64,000 nucleotides of DNA from NCBI RefSeq assembly GCF_900156495.1, contig NZ_FTNT01000008.1, forward strand, positions 178,740-242,739, given 5' to 3'. The stretch is from Williamsia sterculiae (GTDB lineage: Bacteria; Actinomycetota; Actinomycetes; Mycobacteriales; Mycobacteriaceae). The position numbers were made by a program, and so were the translations under genes. Positions 41,896 through 50,271 of this stretch are shown here, piece after piece; the stretch's first letter is position 1, and each line of letters opens with the position of its first letter. The notes under the pieces were generated by a model. The model saw nothing but the letters and a program-made list of their open reading frames with translations. It was not told where the DNA came from and searched no databases.

Positions 41896-42360
41896 TCAGG
41901 GCCCACGGACCCAGGTCTGCCCGCCACACATGATCGCCCGGCCGGCGGAATCCCGGGCGGCCACGTCGACGGCGGGGTCACAGGGCTCGCCGATGGTGTG
42001 CACCTCGTCGGCGATCGGTGCCGAGTTCACCCATACGCCGTTCTTCACGTTCAACGCGCAGACGATGTCCTCACCGCTGATGCGATCGGTGGCGATCGCA
42101 TCACCGTCGCTGGAGGGCTCCCCTGTCGTCGGCCCGATCGGCTCCGGTTGCGCCTGGGGCGCGGGCTGCGCAGCGGTGACGGTCACGGTCGATTGCGGCA
42201 CCGGGGCGTCGACCGTGACCGTCGGACGCTCCTTCGATGCTTCGGTGTCGGGTGACGTCCGTAGGACGACCAGCACGAGAGCCGCGCCCACCAGAGCCAC
42301 CAGGAGCGCAGCAACCGCTGCGAGGATCCATATCCAACGCGTCGTCGTCATCCAACTCAC
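41896..42360 (-). CDS. Membrane-anchored or exported hypothetical protein
   Basis: A 154-aa protein with an N-terminal membrane segment (IWILAAVAALLVALVGAALVLVVL), a Pro/Thr/Gln-rich linker, then a small domain containing DIVCALNVKNGVW and MCGGQTWVRGP with cysteines spaced for possible disulfides. No lipobox is seen. GTG (42360) and ATG (42351) are both possible starts. Function unknown. Confidence 0.65.
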   Translation of the reverse strand: MSWMTTTRWIWILAAVAALLVALVGAALVLVVLRTSPDTEASKERPTVTVDAPVPQSTVTVTAAQPAPQAQPEPIGPTTGEPSSDGDAIATDRISGEDIVCALNVKNGVWVNSAPIADEVHTIGEPCDPAVDVAARDSAGRAIMCGGQTWVRGP

Positions 42361-42481
42361 CGCCCATACCCGTCGGTCGTGGTCCTCACACAGTAGGGCG
42401 CCAGACGACCACGGTTACCGCTCTCCACGGCGAACCGACTGTGCGGCAACGACTCAGAGTTCCTGATCGATGACGTCGGGG

Positions 42482-43270
42482 TCATGCCGACCACATCCCC
42501 CTCAGCGCCGCCTCGGTGGCGTCGTCGGCCGGGTAGAAGGTCTCCACCATCAACTCGTCGAGCGTGACGTCGGTGGCGGTGCTCGGCGCGGACGCCATAC
42601 TGAACAGAGACAACACCTGATCGCCGACCTCGATCTCCATCGGCACCACCACCGCATGTCTTCCGGGCTCGATCGCCGTCGCGCCCGGAAGTGCCGCCAA
42701 CTCGTCCAGCAACGCGAACAGTCTCTCGTCACCCGTGCGTTCGAGCCGTTGCCGCACTTGCGAGAGCAGGTGGGCGCGCCACTGCCCGAGGTTGCGGATC
42801 CGGGGCGCCAGACCGTCGGGGTGCAGGGTCAGCCGCAGTACGTTCACCGGCGGTACGAGCAGGTCTGGTGCCACCCCGTCCAGCAGCGACGTGATCGCGG
42901 TGTTCGCGTCGACCATGTCCCACCAGCGGTTGAGCACCACGGCGGGATAGGGCATGTGCCGGTCCAGCAGCATCCGTAGGGCATCCGCCACCCGGGCCAG
43001 AGCGGGCGCGTCGAGACGGTGATGCGGAAAGACCGGAGCGAAGCCGCCTGCGAGCAGTATCTCGTTGCGCTCGCGCAGCGGGATGTCCAGATGTTCGGTG
43101 AGCCGCAGGATCATCGCCGACGAGGGTTGCGACCGGCCGTTCTCCACATAGCTGAGGTGACGGGTCGATACGTCGACCTGCAGCGACAGCTCGAGTTGGG
43201 TCAGGCGACGGCGCTCCCGCCACGTCCGCAGCAGCTCGCCGACGGTGGAGCCGGTCGCAAGGGTCGTCAT
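42482..43270 (-). CDS. XRE-family regulator with MmyB-like ligand domain
   Basis: A 262-aa regulator. The N-terminal helix-turn-helix (residues 10-65: GELLRTWRERRRLTQLELSLQVDVSTRHLSYVENG) is followed by an ~190-residue domain with LNRWWDMVDANTAI, the MmyB ligand-binding hallmark, also rich in Arg/Leu helices. MmyB proteins may bind fatty acids. Start at ATG 43270 (a longer frame to 43315 exists) since TACCGT lies 7 bases upstream. It is divergent from the helical membrane protein at 43389; the inverted repeat at 43304-43324 may be its operator. Confidence 0.88.
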   Translation of the reverse strand: MTTLATGSTVGELLRTWRERRRLTQLELSLQVDVSTRHLSYVENGRSQPSSAMILRLTEHLDIPLRERNEILLAGGFAPVFPHHRLDAPALARVADALRMLLDRHMPYPAVVLNRWWDMVDANTAITSLLDGVAPDLLVPPVNVLRLTLHPDGLAPRIRNLGQWRAHLLSQVRQRLERTGDERLFALLDELAALPGATAIEPGRHAVVVPMEIEVGDQVLSLFSMASAPSTATDVTLDELMVETFYPADDATEAALRGMWSA

Positions 43271-43277
43271 CGCACCC

Positions 43278-43283
43278 ACGGTA
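43278..43283 (-). promoter_or_regulatory. -10 box for leaderless XRE regulator gene
   Basis: TACCGT on the minus strand with 7 bases to the ATG at 43270. Confidence 0.4.
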
Positions 43284-43303
43284 GTGAGACATGACGCGCT
43301 GCT

Positions 43304-43324
43304 CCATGACGTCACAGGTCATGG
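43304..43324. promoter_or_regulatory. Inverted repeat operator candidate between XRE gene and divergent gene
   Basis: CCATGAC-N7-GTCATGG, two perfect 7-bp arms spaced to put both half-sites on one DNA face. It lies 34-54 bp upstream of the XRE start codon, over its expected -35. Confidence 0.45.
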
Positions 43325-43388
43325 CCCGAGGGCACCACCGCCGCGGAGTACGTGCCCGCCGCACCCCGCGCGATGCTGGCATCCTGGC

Positions 43389-44084
43389 ATGATGGATTCG
43401 CTGTTGGACTTCGCCGCGCACTACTGGTGGCTGATCTTCGTGTTCGGCGGTTCCGCCGGCGGACTGGCGAAGGGCATCGCCGCGGCCAACGAGCGCCGCG
43501 CCGAACGCAGGCAGGAGCGCTATCGACTCAAGCAGCAGGCCAAGATCGCCGCGGCAGAGGCCAACGGACGGGCCAGGACCGATGCCGCCACCGAGCGGCG
43601 ATCCGTCACCAAGGCCCTCGATGAGCACGAGCAGACCGACGCCCGCTGGTTCGACTACGAACTGAACATCCTCACGCTCATCGAGACACCGATGATGACG
43701 GACCTGCGTGAACCCCTCACGCTGGCGTTCCATCGAGCCAAACGCCACGCCGATCTGCTGAAACCCGACACCGCCGACGCATTGGTCGGTGACCCCGACA
43801 AACAGCGCGAGTACCGAGAGGCGGTGCACGACTACGCGGTTGCATTCGACGTCGCCGAGGTCGAGGCGAAGCGACGACGACAGAGTGACTTCAATCCGAT
43901 CGAGCAACAACGTCTGGCCCGGGCCCAACACCTGCTGACACTGGCGATGGATTCCGCCGCGTCGAGTCAGGAGCGACAGTCGGCTTACACCAAGGCCCGC
44001 AAGGAGCTGGACGGGTTGCTGGTGGTGCCCACCCCCGCACGAGTGGAGGTGGAACGACGCATCGCCGGCCAGCTGGAGAGCTGA
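43389..44084 (+). CDS. Membrane-anchored helical protein of unknown function
   Basis: A 231-aa protein (start ATG at 43389 or 43392). One N-terminal membrane segment (YWWLIFVFGGSAGGLAKGIA) is followed by a long Arg/Glu/Ala-rich helical region (NERRAERRQERYRLKQQAKIAAAEANGRA), likely coiled coil, and a helical domain with DARWFDYELNILTLIETPMM and LAFHRAKRHADLL. No enzyme motif is seen. Divergent from the XRE regulator. Confidence 0.75.
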   Translation: MMDSLLDFAAHYWWLIFVFGGSAGGLAKGIAAANERRAERRQERYRLKQQAKIAAAEANGRARTDAATERRSVTKALDEHEQTDARWFDYELNILTLIETPMMTDLREPLTLAFHRAKRHADLLKPDTADALVGDPDKQREYREAVHDYAVAFDVAEVEAKRRRQSDFNPIEQQRLARAQHLLTLAMDSAASSQERQSAYTKARKELDGLLVVPTPARVEVERRIAGQLES

Positions 44085-44095
44085 CCGGCGATGCG
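44058..44095. terminator. Hairpin overlapping the stop codon of the helical protein gene
   Basis: Outer stem CGCATCGCCGG / CCGGCGATGCG with inner AGCT / AGCT. It includes the last codons and the stop at 44082-44084 and separates this gene from the convergent acyl-CoA dehydrogenase. Confidence 0.5.
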
Positions 44096-44125
44096 CCGAG
44101 AGGGTGAACGTTCAGGTCGTGGGGG

Positions 44126-45265
44126 TCACAGCGAGCGCGCGACGATCTCCTTCATGATCTCGTTGGTGCCGCCGTAGATCATCTGGACGCGGGCATCGGC
44201 CCACATCCGACCGATCAGGTACTCGTTCATGTAGCCGTAGCCACCGTGCAGCTGGACACACACGTCGAGCACGTCTCGCGCCTTCTCGGTGGTCCACCAC
44301 TTGGCCATGGCGACGGTCGGGATGTCGAGCTTGCCCTCGAGGTGTTTGGCGATGCAGTCGTCGACGAACACACGTGCCACGCGGGTCTCGGTGACGATCT
44401 CGGCGAGTTTGAACTTGGTGTTCTGGAAGCCGAAGACCGGGCGACCGAATGCCTCGCGTTCCTTCGTGTAGGCGAGGGTCCGCTCGATCGCTCCTTCCAT
44501 CCCCGCCACGGCTGCGACGGCGATGATCAGGCGTTCCTGCGGCAGCTGCATCATCAACTGGATGAAGCCCTGCCCCTCCTCGGTGCCGAGCAGGTTACTG
44601 GTCGGCACGGTCACGTTGTCGAAGAACAACTCCGAGGTGTCCTGACCACGCTGGCCGACCTTGTCGAGCACCCGTCCACGCCGGAAGCCCTCCCGATCGC
44701 CTTCGACCAGGATCAGCGAGATGCCCTTGGCGCCCTCGGACACGTCGGTCTTGGCGACCACGATGATGAGATCGGCCTGCTGACCGTTGGTGATGAAGGT
44801 CTTGGCACCGTCGATGACGTAGTTGTCACCCTCGCGGATGGCCTTGGTCTTGACCGCCTGCAGATCCGACCCGGTGCCGGGTTCGGTCATGGCGATCGCG
44901 CCGACCACCTCACCGGTGGCGAGCTTCGGCAGCCACTTCTTCTTCAGTTCCTCGGAACCGTAGGCCAACAGGTAGTGGGCGATGATGCCGTTGTGCAGGG
45001 TGATCCCCCACGACGAGTCACCGATGCGGGCCTGCTCCTCGATCAGCACGGCCTCATGGGCGAAGGTGCCGCCACCGCCGCCGTACTCCTCCGGCACCGA
45101 CATGCAGAGCAGGCCCAGCTCACCGGCCTGATTCCACAGGTCGCGGTCAACATGGTGCTGCTCGATGTACTTCTCTACATTCGGTGCCACCGACTTCTGA
45201 AAGAACGACCGGGTCATCGCCCGCAAATCGTCGAGGTCGGAATTTTCCCAGGGACGATCGCTCAT
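44126..45265 (-). CDS. Acyl-CoA dehydrogenase
   Basis: A 379-aa FAD enzyme for the first step of fatty-acid beta-oxidation. It shows the FAD-binding loop AMTEPGTGSDLQAVKT, TFITNGQQADLIIVVAKTD, and the C-terminal QLHGGYGYMNEYLIGRMWADAR with the likely catalytic base Glu369 in YGGTNEIM. The substrate chain length cannot be read. GAGAGG lies 8 bases before the ATG. No ETF or CoA ligase gene is next to it. Confidence 0.93.
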   Translation of the reverse strand: MSDRPWENSDLDDLRAMTRSFFQKSVAPNVEKYIEQHHVDRDLWNQAGELGLLCMSVPEEYGGGGGTFAHEAVLIEEQARIGDSSWGITLHNGIIAHYLLAYGSEELKKKWLPKLATGEVVGAIAMTEPGTGSDLQAVKTKAIREGDNYVIDGAKTFITNGQQADLIIVVAKTDVSEGAKGISLILVEGDREGFRRGRVLDKVGQRGQDTSELFFDNVTVPTSNLLGTEEGQGFIQLMMQLPQERLIIAVAAVAGMEGAIERTLAYTKEREAFGRPVFGFQNTKFKLAEIVTETRVARVFVDDCIAKHLEGKLDIPTVAMAKWWTTEKARDVLDVCVQLHGGYGYMNEYLIGRMWADARVQMIYGGTNEIMKEIVARSL

Positions 45266-45364
45266 CGAACAGCCTCTCGAATGCGCGGCCGACGGCCGCT
45301 TGAAACACTTTGCGGTAATCGTATCATTCGGTGACGGTGACGAGAGATCGCGCGGACCTGCGGG

Positions 45365-46588
45365 TCACGCGTTCCCGGCCCGCCAGCGGTCCCACGGCAC
45401 GTTCCAGTCGCCGAGACCGTCGTCGCCGGGAAGCGTCTCCGCCGCGGTTCCCCGTACCTCCACCACGTCGCCGCGAAGCGTGGTCCGCAGGAACCACAGC
45501 GCGTCCTCGGGGCTGACGTTCAGGCAGCCGTGGCTGGTGTTGGTGTTGCCCTGCGCCCAGACCGACCACGGTGCCGAGTGGACGTAGATCCCGCTGTAGC
45601 TCAACTGCGTCGCGTAGTCGACGGGTGTGCGGTAGCCGTCGGCCGAGTTCACCGGCACGCCGTAGGTCGACGAGTCCATGACGATGTGGTCGAGGCGCTC
45701 ACCCACGAGGTAGGTGCCCGGATTGGTGGGCGCGCTCGGCTTACCCATCGAAGTGGGCATCCGGCGTACCACCGTGCCGTCACGGGTCACGGTGATCACC
45801 TTGGTCGCGTCATCGACGGAGGCGATGAGCGACCGACCGACGGTGAACCGCTTGGTGTACGAGTCGTCGCCGAAGATCCCGTCGCCGAGGTCATGGCCCC
45901 TGGTGTCCACCGTGACGGTGACCTTGGTGCCCGGTTTCCAGTACTGGGCCGGCCGCCAGCGGGCCTCCGTGGCGCTGAGCCAGTACCACGCACCCTCGAC
46001 GGGCGGGTCGGCCGTCACCCGGATGGCGCGTTGGGCGGCCTGCTTGTCGGCGATCGGCTCGTCGAAGGTCAACGCAACCGGTTGTCCCACACCGACGGTC
46101 GCGCCGTCGTCGGGGGTCAAGCGGGCGTTGGTGACCACCGACGGGGTGCTGGTGGTGAAACCGACCCGTCCGGTGGCCACGCCACCGACACCACTCGCGC
46201 GGGCGTCGATCCGATAATCCTGGCCATATCCGAATGCACGGCTGCTGGTCCAACTGCGACCGTCCGGCGCGATGACACCGCCGACGGGGTCACCGCCGCT
46301 CACGTCGACACCCAGCAGGCGCCCGTTGACCGCGGTCACGGTCACCAGGGATCCGGGGACCACGTCGGTGGATCCGTTACGCAGCGATCGCCCCTCACCC
46401 TGGGTGATCCGGACCGACGGCGTCAGCAGATCGTCGAACGGCGTGACCGCTCGCACCTGGTCGCTCAGGGTCGATTTGCGTTCGTCCTCAGCACATCCCA
46501 CGAGGACGGACATCAGGCCCATCACACCGGCAACGGCACCGAGGGAGCGCCCTCGCCCGGCTCGGGCCGGGACCCGGTTGATCGTCAT
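45365..46588 (-). CDS. L,D-transpeptidase lipoprotein (LdtMt2 type)
   Basis: A 407-aa lipoprotein: signal peptide with lipobox VLVGC (Cys32), two immunoglobulin-like domains (first from VRAVTPFDDLLTPSVRI, second from PLDD-like TPDDGATVGVGQPVALTFDEPI) and a YkuD domain with SHGCLNVSPEDALWF. It ends GDWNVPWDRWRAGNA, almost identical to M. tuberculosis LdtMt2 (Rv2518c). It forms 3-3 cross-links in the cell wall and is a carbapenem target. Its tandem paralogue lies upstream, with tRNA-Lys between. Confidence 0.93.
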   Translation of the reverse strand: MTINRVPARAGRGRSLGAVAGVMGLMSVLVGCAEDERKSTLSDQVRAVTPFDDLLTPSVRITQGEGRSLRNGSTDVVPGSLVTVTAVNGRLLGVDVSGGDPVGGVIAPDGRSWTSSRAFGYGQDYRIDARASGVGGVATGRVGFTTSTPSVVTNARLTPDDGATVGVGQPVALTFDEPIADKQAAQRAIRVTADPPVEGAWYWLSATEARWRPAQYWKPGTKVTVTVDTRGHDLGDGIFGDDSYTKRFTVGRSLIASVDDATKVITVTRDGTVVRRMPTSMGKPSAPTNPGTYLVGERLDHIVMDSSTYGVPVNSADGYRTPVDYATQLSYSGIYVHSAPWSVWAQGNTNTSHGCLNVSPEDALWFLRTTLRGDVVEVRGTAAETLPGDDGLGDWNVPWDRWRAGNA

Positions 46589-46767
46589 AGGGGCTCCTGC
46601 GTTCCGATGGTGGCCAGACCGCGCAAACGACGCAACCGATGTGGCCTGCGATCAGCGAAGCGCTTGTGCCCCAGTGTACGAGAAGCACGGCGGGCGACGC
46701 TGTGTGCGCGCTGTGGGTGCCGGCGTCGAGACCGATCCGCGATCGTGCACCGTCCCCACACACGACG

Positions 46768-46797
46768 AATCCCCCATCCGACGTCGGATGGGGGATT
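46768..46797 (-). terminator. Palindrome downstream of tRNA-Lys
   Basis: A 30-bp perfect palindrome with arms AATCCCCCATCCGAC / GTCGGATGGGGGATT begins 10 bp beyond the tRNA-Lys 3' end on the minus strand. Confidence 0.75.
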
Positions 46798-46806
46798 GAT
46801 CGACAG

Positions 46807-46879
<73 letters not shown>

Positions 46880-46946
46880 GCGAACTCGCGAGATGAAACG
46901 TTAACAGGTGCGTACCCGGAACGTGAAATCGCGTGCTCAGCGACGA

Positions 46947-48134
46947 TCAGGCATTGCCATGGGACCACTTGGACCACGGGATGTTCCAGTCACCGAGGCC
47001 GTCGTCGCCCGGCAGAATCGGCCCGACGGTGTTCTTCGCCACGACGATGTCACCGCGCAGACTGTTCTGGAGGAACCATTCCGCGTTGTCCGGGCTCACG
47101 TTGAGGCAGCCGTTGCTGACGTCGTCGACGCCCTGATCTCCGAGCGACCACGGTGCCGAGTGCACGTAGATGCCGCTGTAGGAGATACGCGTGGCGTCGT
47201 AGACCGTCTCCTTGTAACCACCGGGTGAGTTCACCGGAACACCGTAGGTGGACGAGTCCATGATCACGCTGGGCTCGCGCTCGGCGACGATGTAGACCCC
47301 GTTGTTGGTGGGGGTGCTGTCCTTACCCATCGACGTCGGCATGGTCCGGACCACCTTGCCGTTCATCGACACCGTGATCGTCTTGGTCTTGTCGTCGGCG
47401 ACGGAGATCATCTCCCGACCGATGGTGAAGTTCGACTTCACGGAATTGTCCCCGTAGAGGCCGTCACCGAGGTCGATGCCCTTCGTGTTCACCGCGACGT
47501 TCACCTTGGTGCCCGGTTTCCAGTAGTGCTCGGGTCGCCACCGGACCTGCGAATCGCTGATCCAGTAGAACGCACCCTGCACCGGAGGGTTGGTGGTGAC
47601 CGTGATCGCCTTCTGTGCGGCCGCCTTGTTGGTGATCGGTTCGTCGAACTGGACGGCCACCGGTTGTCCCACGCCGACCGTCTCCCCGTCGTCGGGCAGC
47701 AGGTAGGCGTCGGTCAGCTGCGACGGCGAGGTGGTGGTGAACGACAGTTTGCGGCCGGCCACACCGTCGACACCGCGCGCATCGGCAACCAGGGTGTAGG
47801 TCTCGCCGAAACCGAATGTGCCCTTGCTGGTCCAGCTGCGACCGTCCGGCGACATGGTGCCCTGCACCGCGCCGTCATCGCTGGTGAGGGCCACATCGGT
47901 GAGTCGGCCGTTGGCCGACGTCACGGTGATGGGCGCTCCGGGCTGGATTCCCTGGCTGCGGTCGGTCACCGGTGCACCGTTGAACCCGGTCACCGTCACC
48001 GACGGGCGCATCAGTTCGTCGAACCCGCCCAGCGCACCCACCTGATCCGGGTACTTCGGGTTCGAGGTCGACGAACATGCCGCCACCAACAACAGCAACA
48101 CGGCCAGGACGGCCGTGGTGGCAAACGACTTCAA
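46947..48134 (-). CDS. L,D-transpeptidase lipoprotein paralogue with SNGC motif
   Basis: A 395-aa lipoprotein with lipobox VAAC (Cys20), two immunoglobulin-like domains and a YkuD domain, ending GDWNIPWSKWSHGNA; about the same layout as the gene at 45365. The nucleophile motif is VSNGCLNVSPDN: Asn replaces the His of the normal SHGC, while HSAPWSL keeps the other His. From memory M. tuberculosis LdtMt5 (Rv0483) is also unusual at this site. The real start is TTG at 48134 (MKSFATTAVL) with GGAGG 4 bases upstream; the ORF could be read from 48167 but lacks a signal-like start there. Confidence 0.9.
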   Translation of the reverse strand: MKSFATTAVLAVLLLLVAACSSTSNPKYPDQVGALGGFDELMRPSVTVTGFNGAPVTDRSQGIQPGAPITVTSANGRLTDVALTSDDGAVQGTMSPDGRSWTSKGTFGFGETYTLVADARGVDGVAGRKLSFTTTSPSQLTDAYLLPDDGETVGVGQPVAVQFDEPITNKAAAQKAITVTTNPPVQGAFYWISDSQVRWRPEHYWKPGTKVNVAVNTKGIDLGDGLYGDNSVKSNFTIGREMISVADDKTKTITVSMNGKVVRTMPTSMGKDSTPTNNGVYIVAEREPSVIMDSSTYGVPVNSPGGYKETVYDATRISYSGIYVHSAPWSLGDQGVDDVSNGCLNVSPDNAEWFLQNSLRGDIVVAKNTVGPILPGDDGLGDWNIPWSKWSHGNA

Positions 48135-48271
48135 TGATCCTCCCCGGAACACAACGAACGGGCCCAAACCGACTGGGCCCGACCGACGGTGCGCGAAATG
48201 TCATCACAGTGTACGAGACGACACATAACAGACTTGTTAAGGACGCGAACCGACCTGGTCGAGGACCCACG

Positions 48272-48306
48272 ACGACGGGGACCGACCTCTGGTCGGTCCC
48301 CGTCGT
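48272..48306. terminator. Strong terminator hairpin downstream of the DUF3618-like gene
   Basis: A 16-bp perfect stem, ACGACGGGGACCGACC / GGTCGGTCCCCGTCGT, has a TCT loop 37 bp beyond the stop of the gene at 48344. Confidence 0.75.
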
Positions 48307-48343
48307 GGAAGTCCGGTCGTCGACGACGACCGCCGGTCTGTGG

Positions 48344-48565
48344 TCAGCTGACCAGCTTCTTGACCACCAGGGCGGCCACCAGTGCGCCCACACCGATCAG
48401 CGTGTACTTCACCGCGGGTGTGTCCAGCACCACCAACGCACGCGACTTGGCATCGTCGGCGAGCCGTTGCGGGCTGGCGCGCACGGCCAGCGTGTCGAAG
48501 GTGGTCGCGAGTTCCTCGCGCGCACGAGTGATGTCGCGTTCGATGTCGTCGGTGTCGCGGGGCAC
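48344..48565 (-). CDS. DUF3618-like small membrane protein (Rv2520c-like)
   Basis: A 73-aa protein: RDTDDIERDITRAREELATTFDTLAVRASP is the DUF3618 helix, and a C-terminal membrane segment (YTLIGVGALVAALVVKKLVS) follows. Start at GTG 48565 (VPRDTDDIERD) with GGAGG 4 bases upstream; the upstream frame to 48721 is unrelated. Position between LdtMt2 and bcp matches Rv2520c. Function unknown. Confidence 0.82.
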   Translation of the reverse strand: MPRDTDDIERDITRAREELATTFDTLAVRASPQRLADDAKSRALVVLDTPAVKYTLIGVGALVAALVVKKLVS

Positions 48566-48728
48566 GTTTCCTCCATGGTGGGTCGGGCATGGCACAGTCC
48601 GGCTCGCGGTCCGGCGACCCGGTGGTCGTGTCCACGACTCCGGGGCGAACTGTGAGCCCTCACGGTAGCGCAGGCAGGGGTGCCTCCGGTGGACGCAGGC
48701 GCCGATCGACTCGCCGCACACCGGTGAC

Positions 48729-48734
48729 TAGCCT
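48729..48734 (+). promoter_or_regulatory. -10 box for leaderless bcp
   Basis: TAGCCT followed by 7 bases and the ATG at 48742. Confidence 0.4.
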
Positions 48735-48741
48735 GTCAGGC

Positions 48742-49212
48742 ATGAGCAGCACGCGACTGCAGGTCGGAGACACCGCACCCGCCTTCAGCCTCCCCGATGC
48801 CGACGGGTCCACCGTCTCGCTGTCCGATTACGCCGGTCGCAAGGTGATCGTGTACTTCTATCCCGCCGCTTCCACCCCGGGATGCACCAAGGAGGCCTGC
48901 GACTTCCGCGACAACCTGGCCGAGCTCGACGGCGCGGGCATCGACGTGGTCGGCATCTCCCCCGACGCCCCGGCCAAGCTGGCCAAGTTCCGCGACGCCG
49001 AGGCGTTGACCTTCCCGCTGCTGTCCGATCCGGACAAGACGACGCTCACCGCATGGGGTGCCTTCGGTGAGAAGACGATGTACGGCAAGAAGGTCACCGG
49101 GGTGATCCGCTCGACCTTCCTGGTGAACGAGCAGGGTGTCGTCGAGGCCGCACAGTACAACGTGCGGGCCACCGGGCACGTTGCCAAGCTGCGCCGGGAT
49201 CTGTCGGTCTGA
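48742..49212 (+). CDS. bcp: Thioredoxin-dependent thiol peroxidase (Bcp/PrxQ)
   Basis: A 156-aa atypical 2-Cys peroxiredoxin that reduces hydrogen and organic peroxides. Peroxidatic Cys48 and resolving Cys53 lie in TPGCTKEACDFRD; the family core FYPAAST and VNEQGVVEA are present. Start at ATG 48742 with a -10 box. TetR gene follows at 13 bp, so the two may share a transcript. Confidence 0.94.
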   Translation: MSSTRLQVGDTAPAFSLPDADGSTVSLSDYAGRKVIVYFYPAASTPGCTKEACDFRDNLAELDGAGIDVVGISPDAPAKLAKFRDAEALTFPLLSDPDKTTLTAWGAFGEKTMYGKKVTGVIRSTFLVNEQGVVEAAQYNVRATGHVAKLRRDLSV

Positions 49213-49225
49213 CGTCCCGAGCGTC

Positions 49226-49867
49226 ATGCCCGGTCGATCCGCAGAGCCACTCCTCCCCCGCAAGCGACCCACACAGGAACGCAGCCGTCGCAAGTTCGAC
49301 GCCATGCTCACCGAGGCCCGCAAGCTGCTGATCGAGGTCGGGTTCGAATCTCTGACCTGCGAGGAGATCGCATCGCGGGCCGATGTGCCCATCGGCACGC
49401 TGTACCAGTACTTCGCGAACAAGTACGTCATCGTCTGCGAACTCGACCGGATCGATGCGGTGGGTGTACAGCACGAACTGGCCGATTTCGCCGCGGCCAT
49501 TCCGTCCACCGACTGGCCGCGGCTGCTCGAACGGTTCGTCGACCATCTGGCCAAGTTGTGGAAGGACGACCCGTCCCGTCGAGCGGTCTGGCTGGCGGTG
49601 CAGTCCACCCCGGCAACCCGCGCGACCGCCACCGTGTACGAACGCGAACTCGCCGCCCAGGTGTCGCGGATCATCGCACCGCTGACCCCCAGCCAGCGCA
49701 TCCGTCGCGCGATGATGGCCGAGGTACTGGTCCACACCGCCTACTCCCTGCTGAGCTTCTCCGTCCAGGAGGGTCAGAACCACGCCAAGACCGTTGCCGA
49801 ACTCAAGCGGATGCTGGGTGGCTACCTCATGCTCGAGGAGGCCGAGATCGGCCCAGCCACCTCGTGA
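49226..49867 (+). CDS. TetR-family transcriptional regulator
   Basis: A 213-aa regulator with a helix-turn-helix in ARKLLIEVGFESLTCEEIASRADVPIGTLYQYFANK and a helical ligand/dimer domain with no recognisable ligand. The start (MPGRSAEPLLPRKRPTQERS) lies 13 bp after the bcp stop. Its C-terminus is convergent with acpS-fas. It might regulate fatty acid synthesis, but only position suggests this. Confidence 0.85.
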   Translation: MPGRSAEPLLPRKRPTQERSRRKFDAMLTEARKLLIEVGFESLTCEEIASRADVPIGTLYQYFANKYVIVCELDRIDAVGVQHELADFAAAIPSTDWPRLLERFVDHLAKLWKDDPSRRAVWLAVQSTPATRATATVYERELAAQVSRIIAPLTPSQRIRRAMMAEVLVHTAYSLLSFSVQEGQNHAKTVAELKRMLGGYLMLEEAEIGPATS

Positions 49868-49872
49868 GCCGG

Positions 49873-50271
49873 TTACTCGTGCGTCTCTTCCAGGATCGCG
49901 ACCGCCGCCGCGACCGGGCCGTCATGGGTGAGCGAGATGTGCACCGTCGCGTCGCGCAGGTGTCCCCCGATCTCGCCGCCCAGACGGATCGCCGGTCGAC
50001 CCCAGGCGTCGGTGACCACTTCGATGTCGCTGTGCCGGATCAGCGGCAGCACCGGTGACCGCGCGAACCGACTCACCGACCACGCTTTGATCACGGCCTC
50101 CTTGGCCGCCCACCGTGCCGCGAGGTGTCGCGCGTCCTCGTCGGTGCCGGAGGCGGCGTCACGCCGCTCCCCGACGGTGAACCGATCGGCGAAAGTGGTC
50201 CCGGGTTGTCGCAGCTGCTCGGCGAACTCGGGCACCGACACCACGTCGATCCCCACACCGACCACGCTCAC
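49873..50271 (-). CDS. acpS: Holo-[acyl-carrier-protein] synthase
   Basis: A 132-aa phosphopantetheinyl transferase: VGVGIDVVSVPEF at the N-terminus with the Mg-binding Asp, and RWAAKEAVIKAW as the CoA/Mg motif. It activates ACP, here probably the ACP domain of FAS-I. The GTG start overlaps the fas stop (GTGA), so the two are coupled, as in M. tuberculosis fas-acpS (Rv2524c-Rv2523c). Confidence 0.94.
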   Translation of the reverse strand: MSVVGVGIDVVSVPEFAEQLRQPGTTFADRFTVGERRDAASGTDEDARHLAARWAAKEAVIKAWSVSRFARSPVLPLIRHSDIEVVTDAWGRPAIRLGGEIGGHLRDATVHISLTHDGPVAAAVAILEETHE

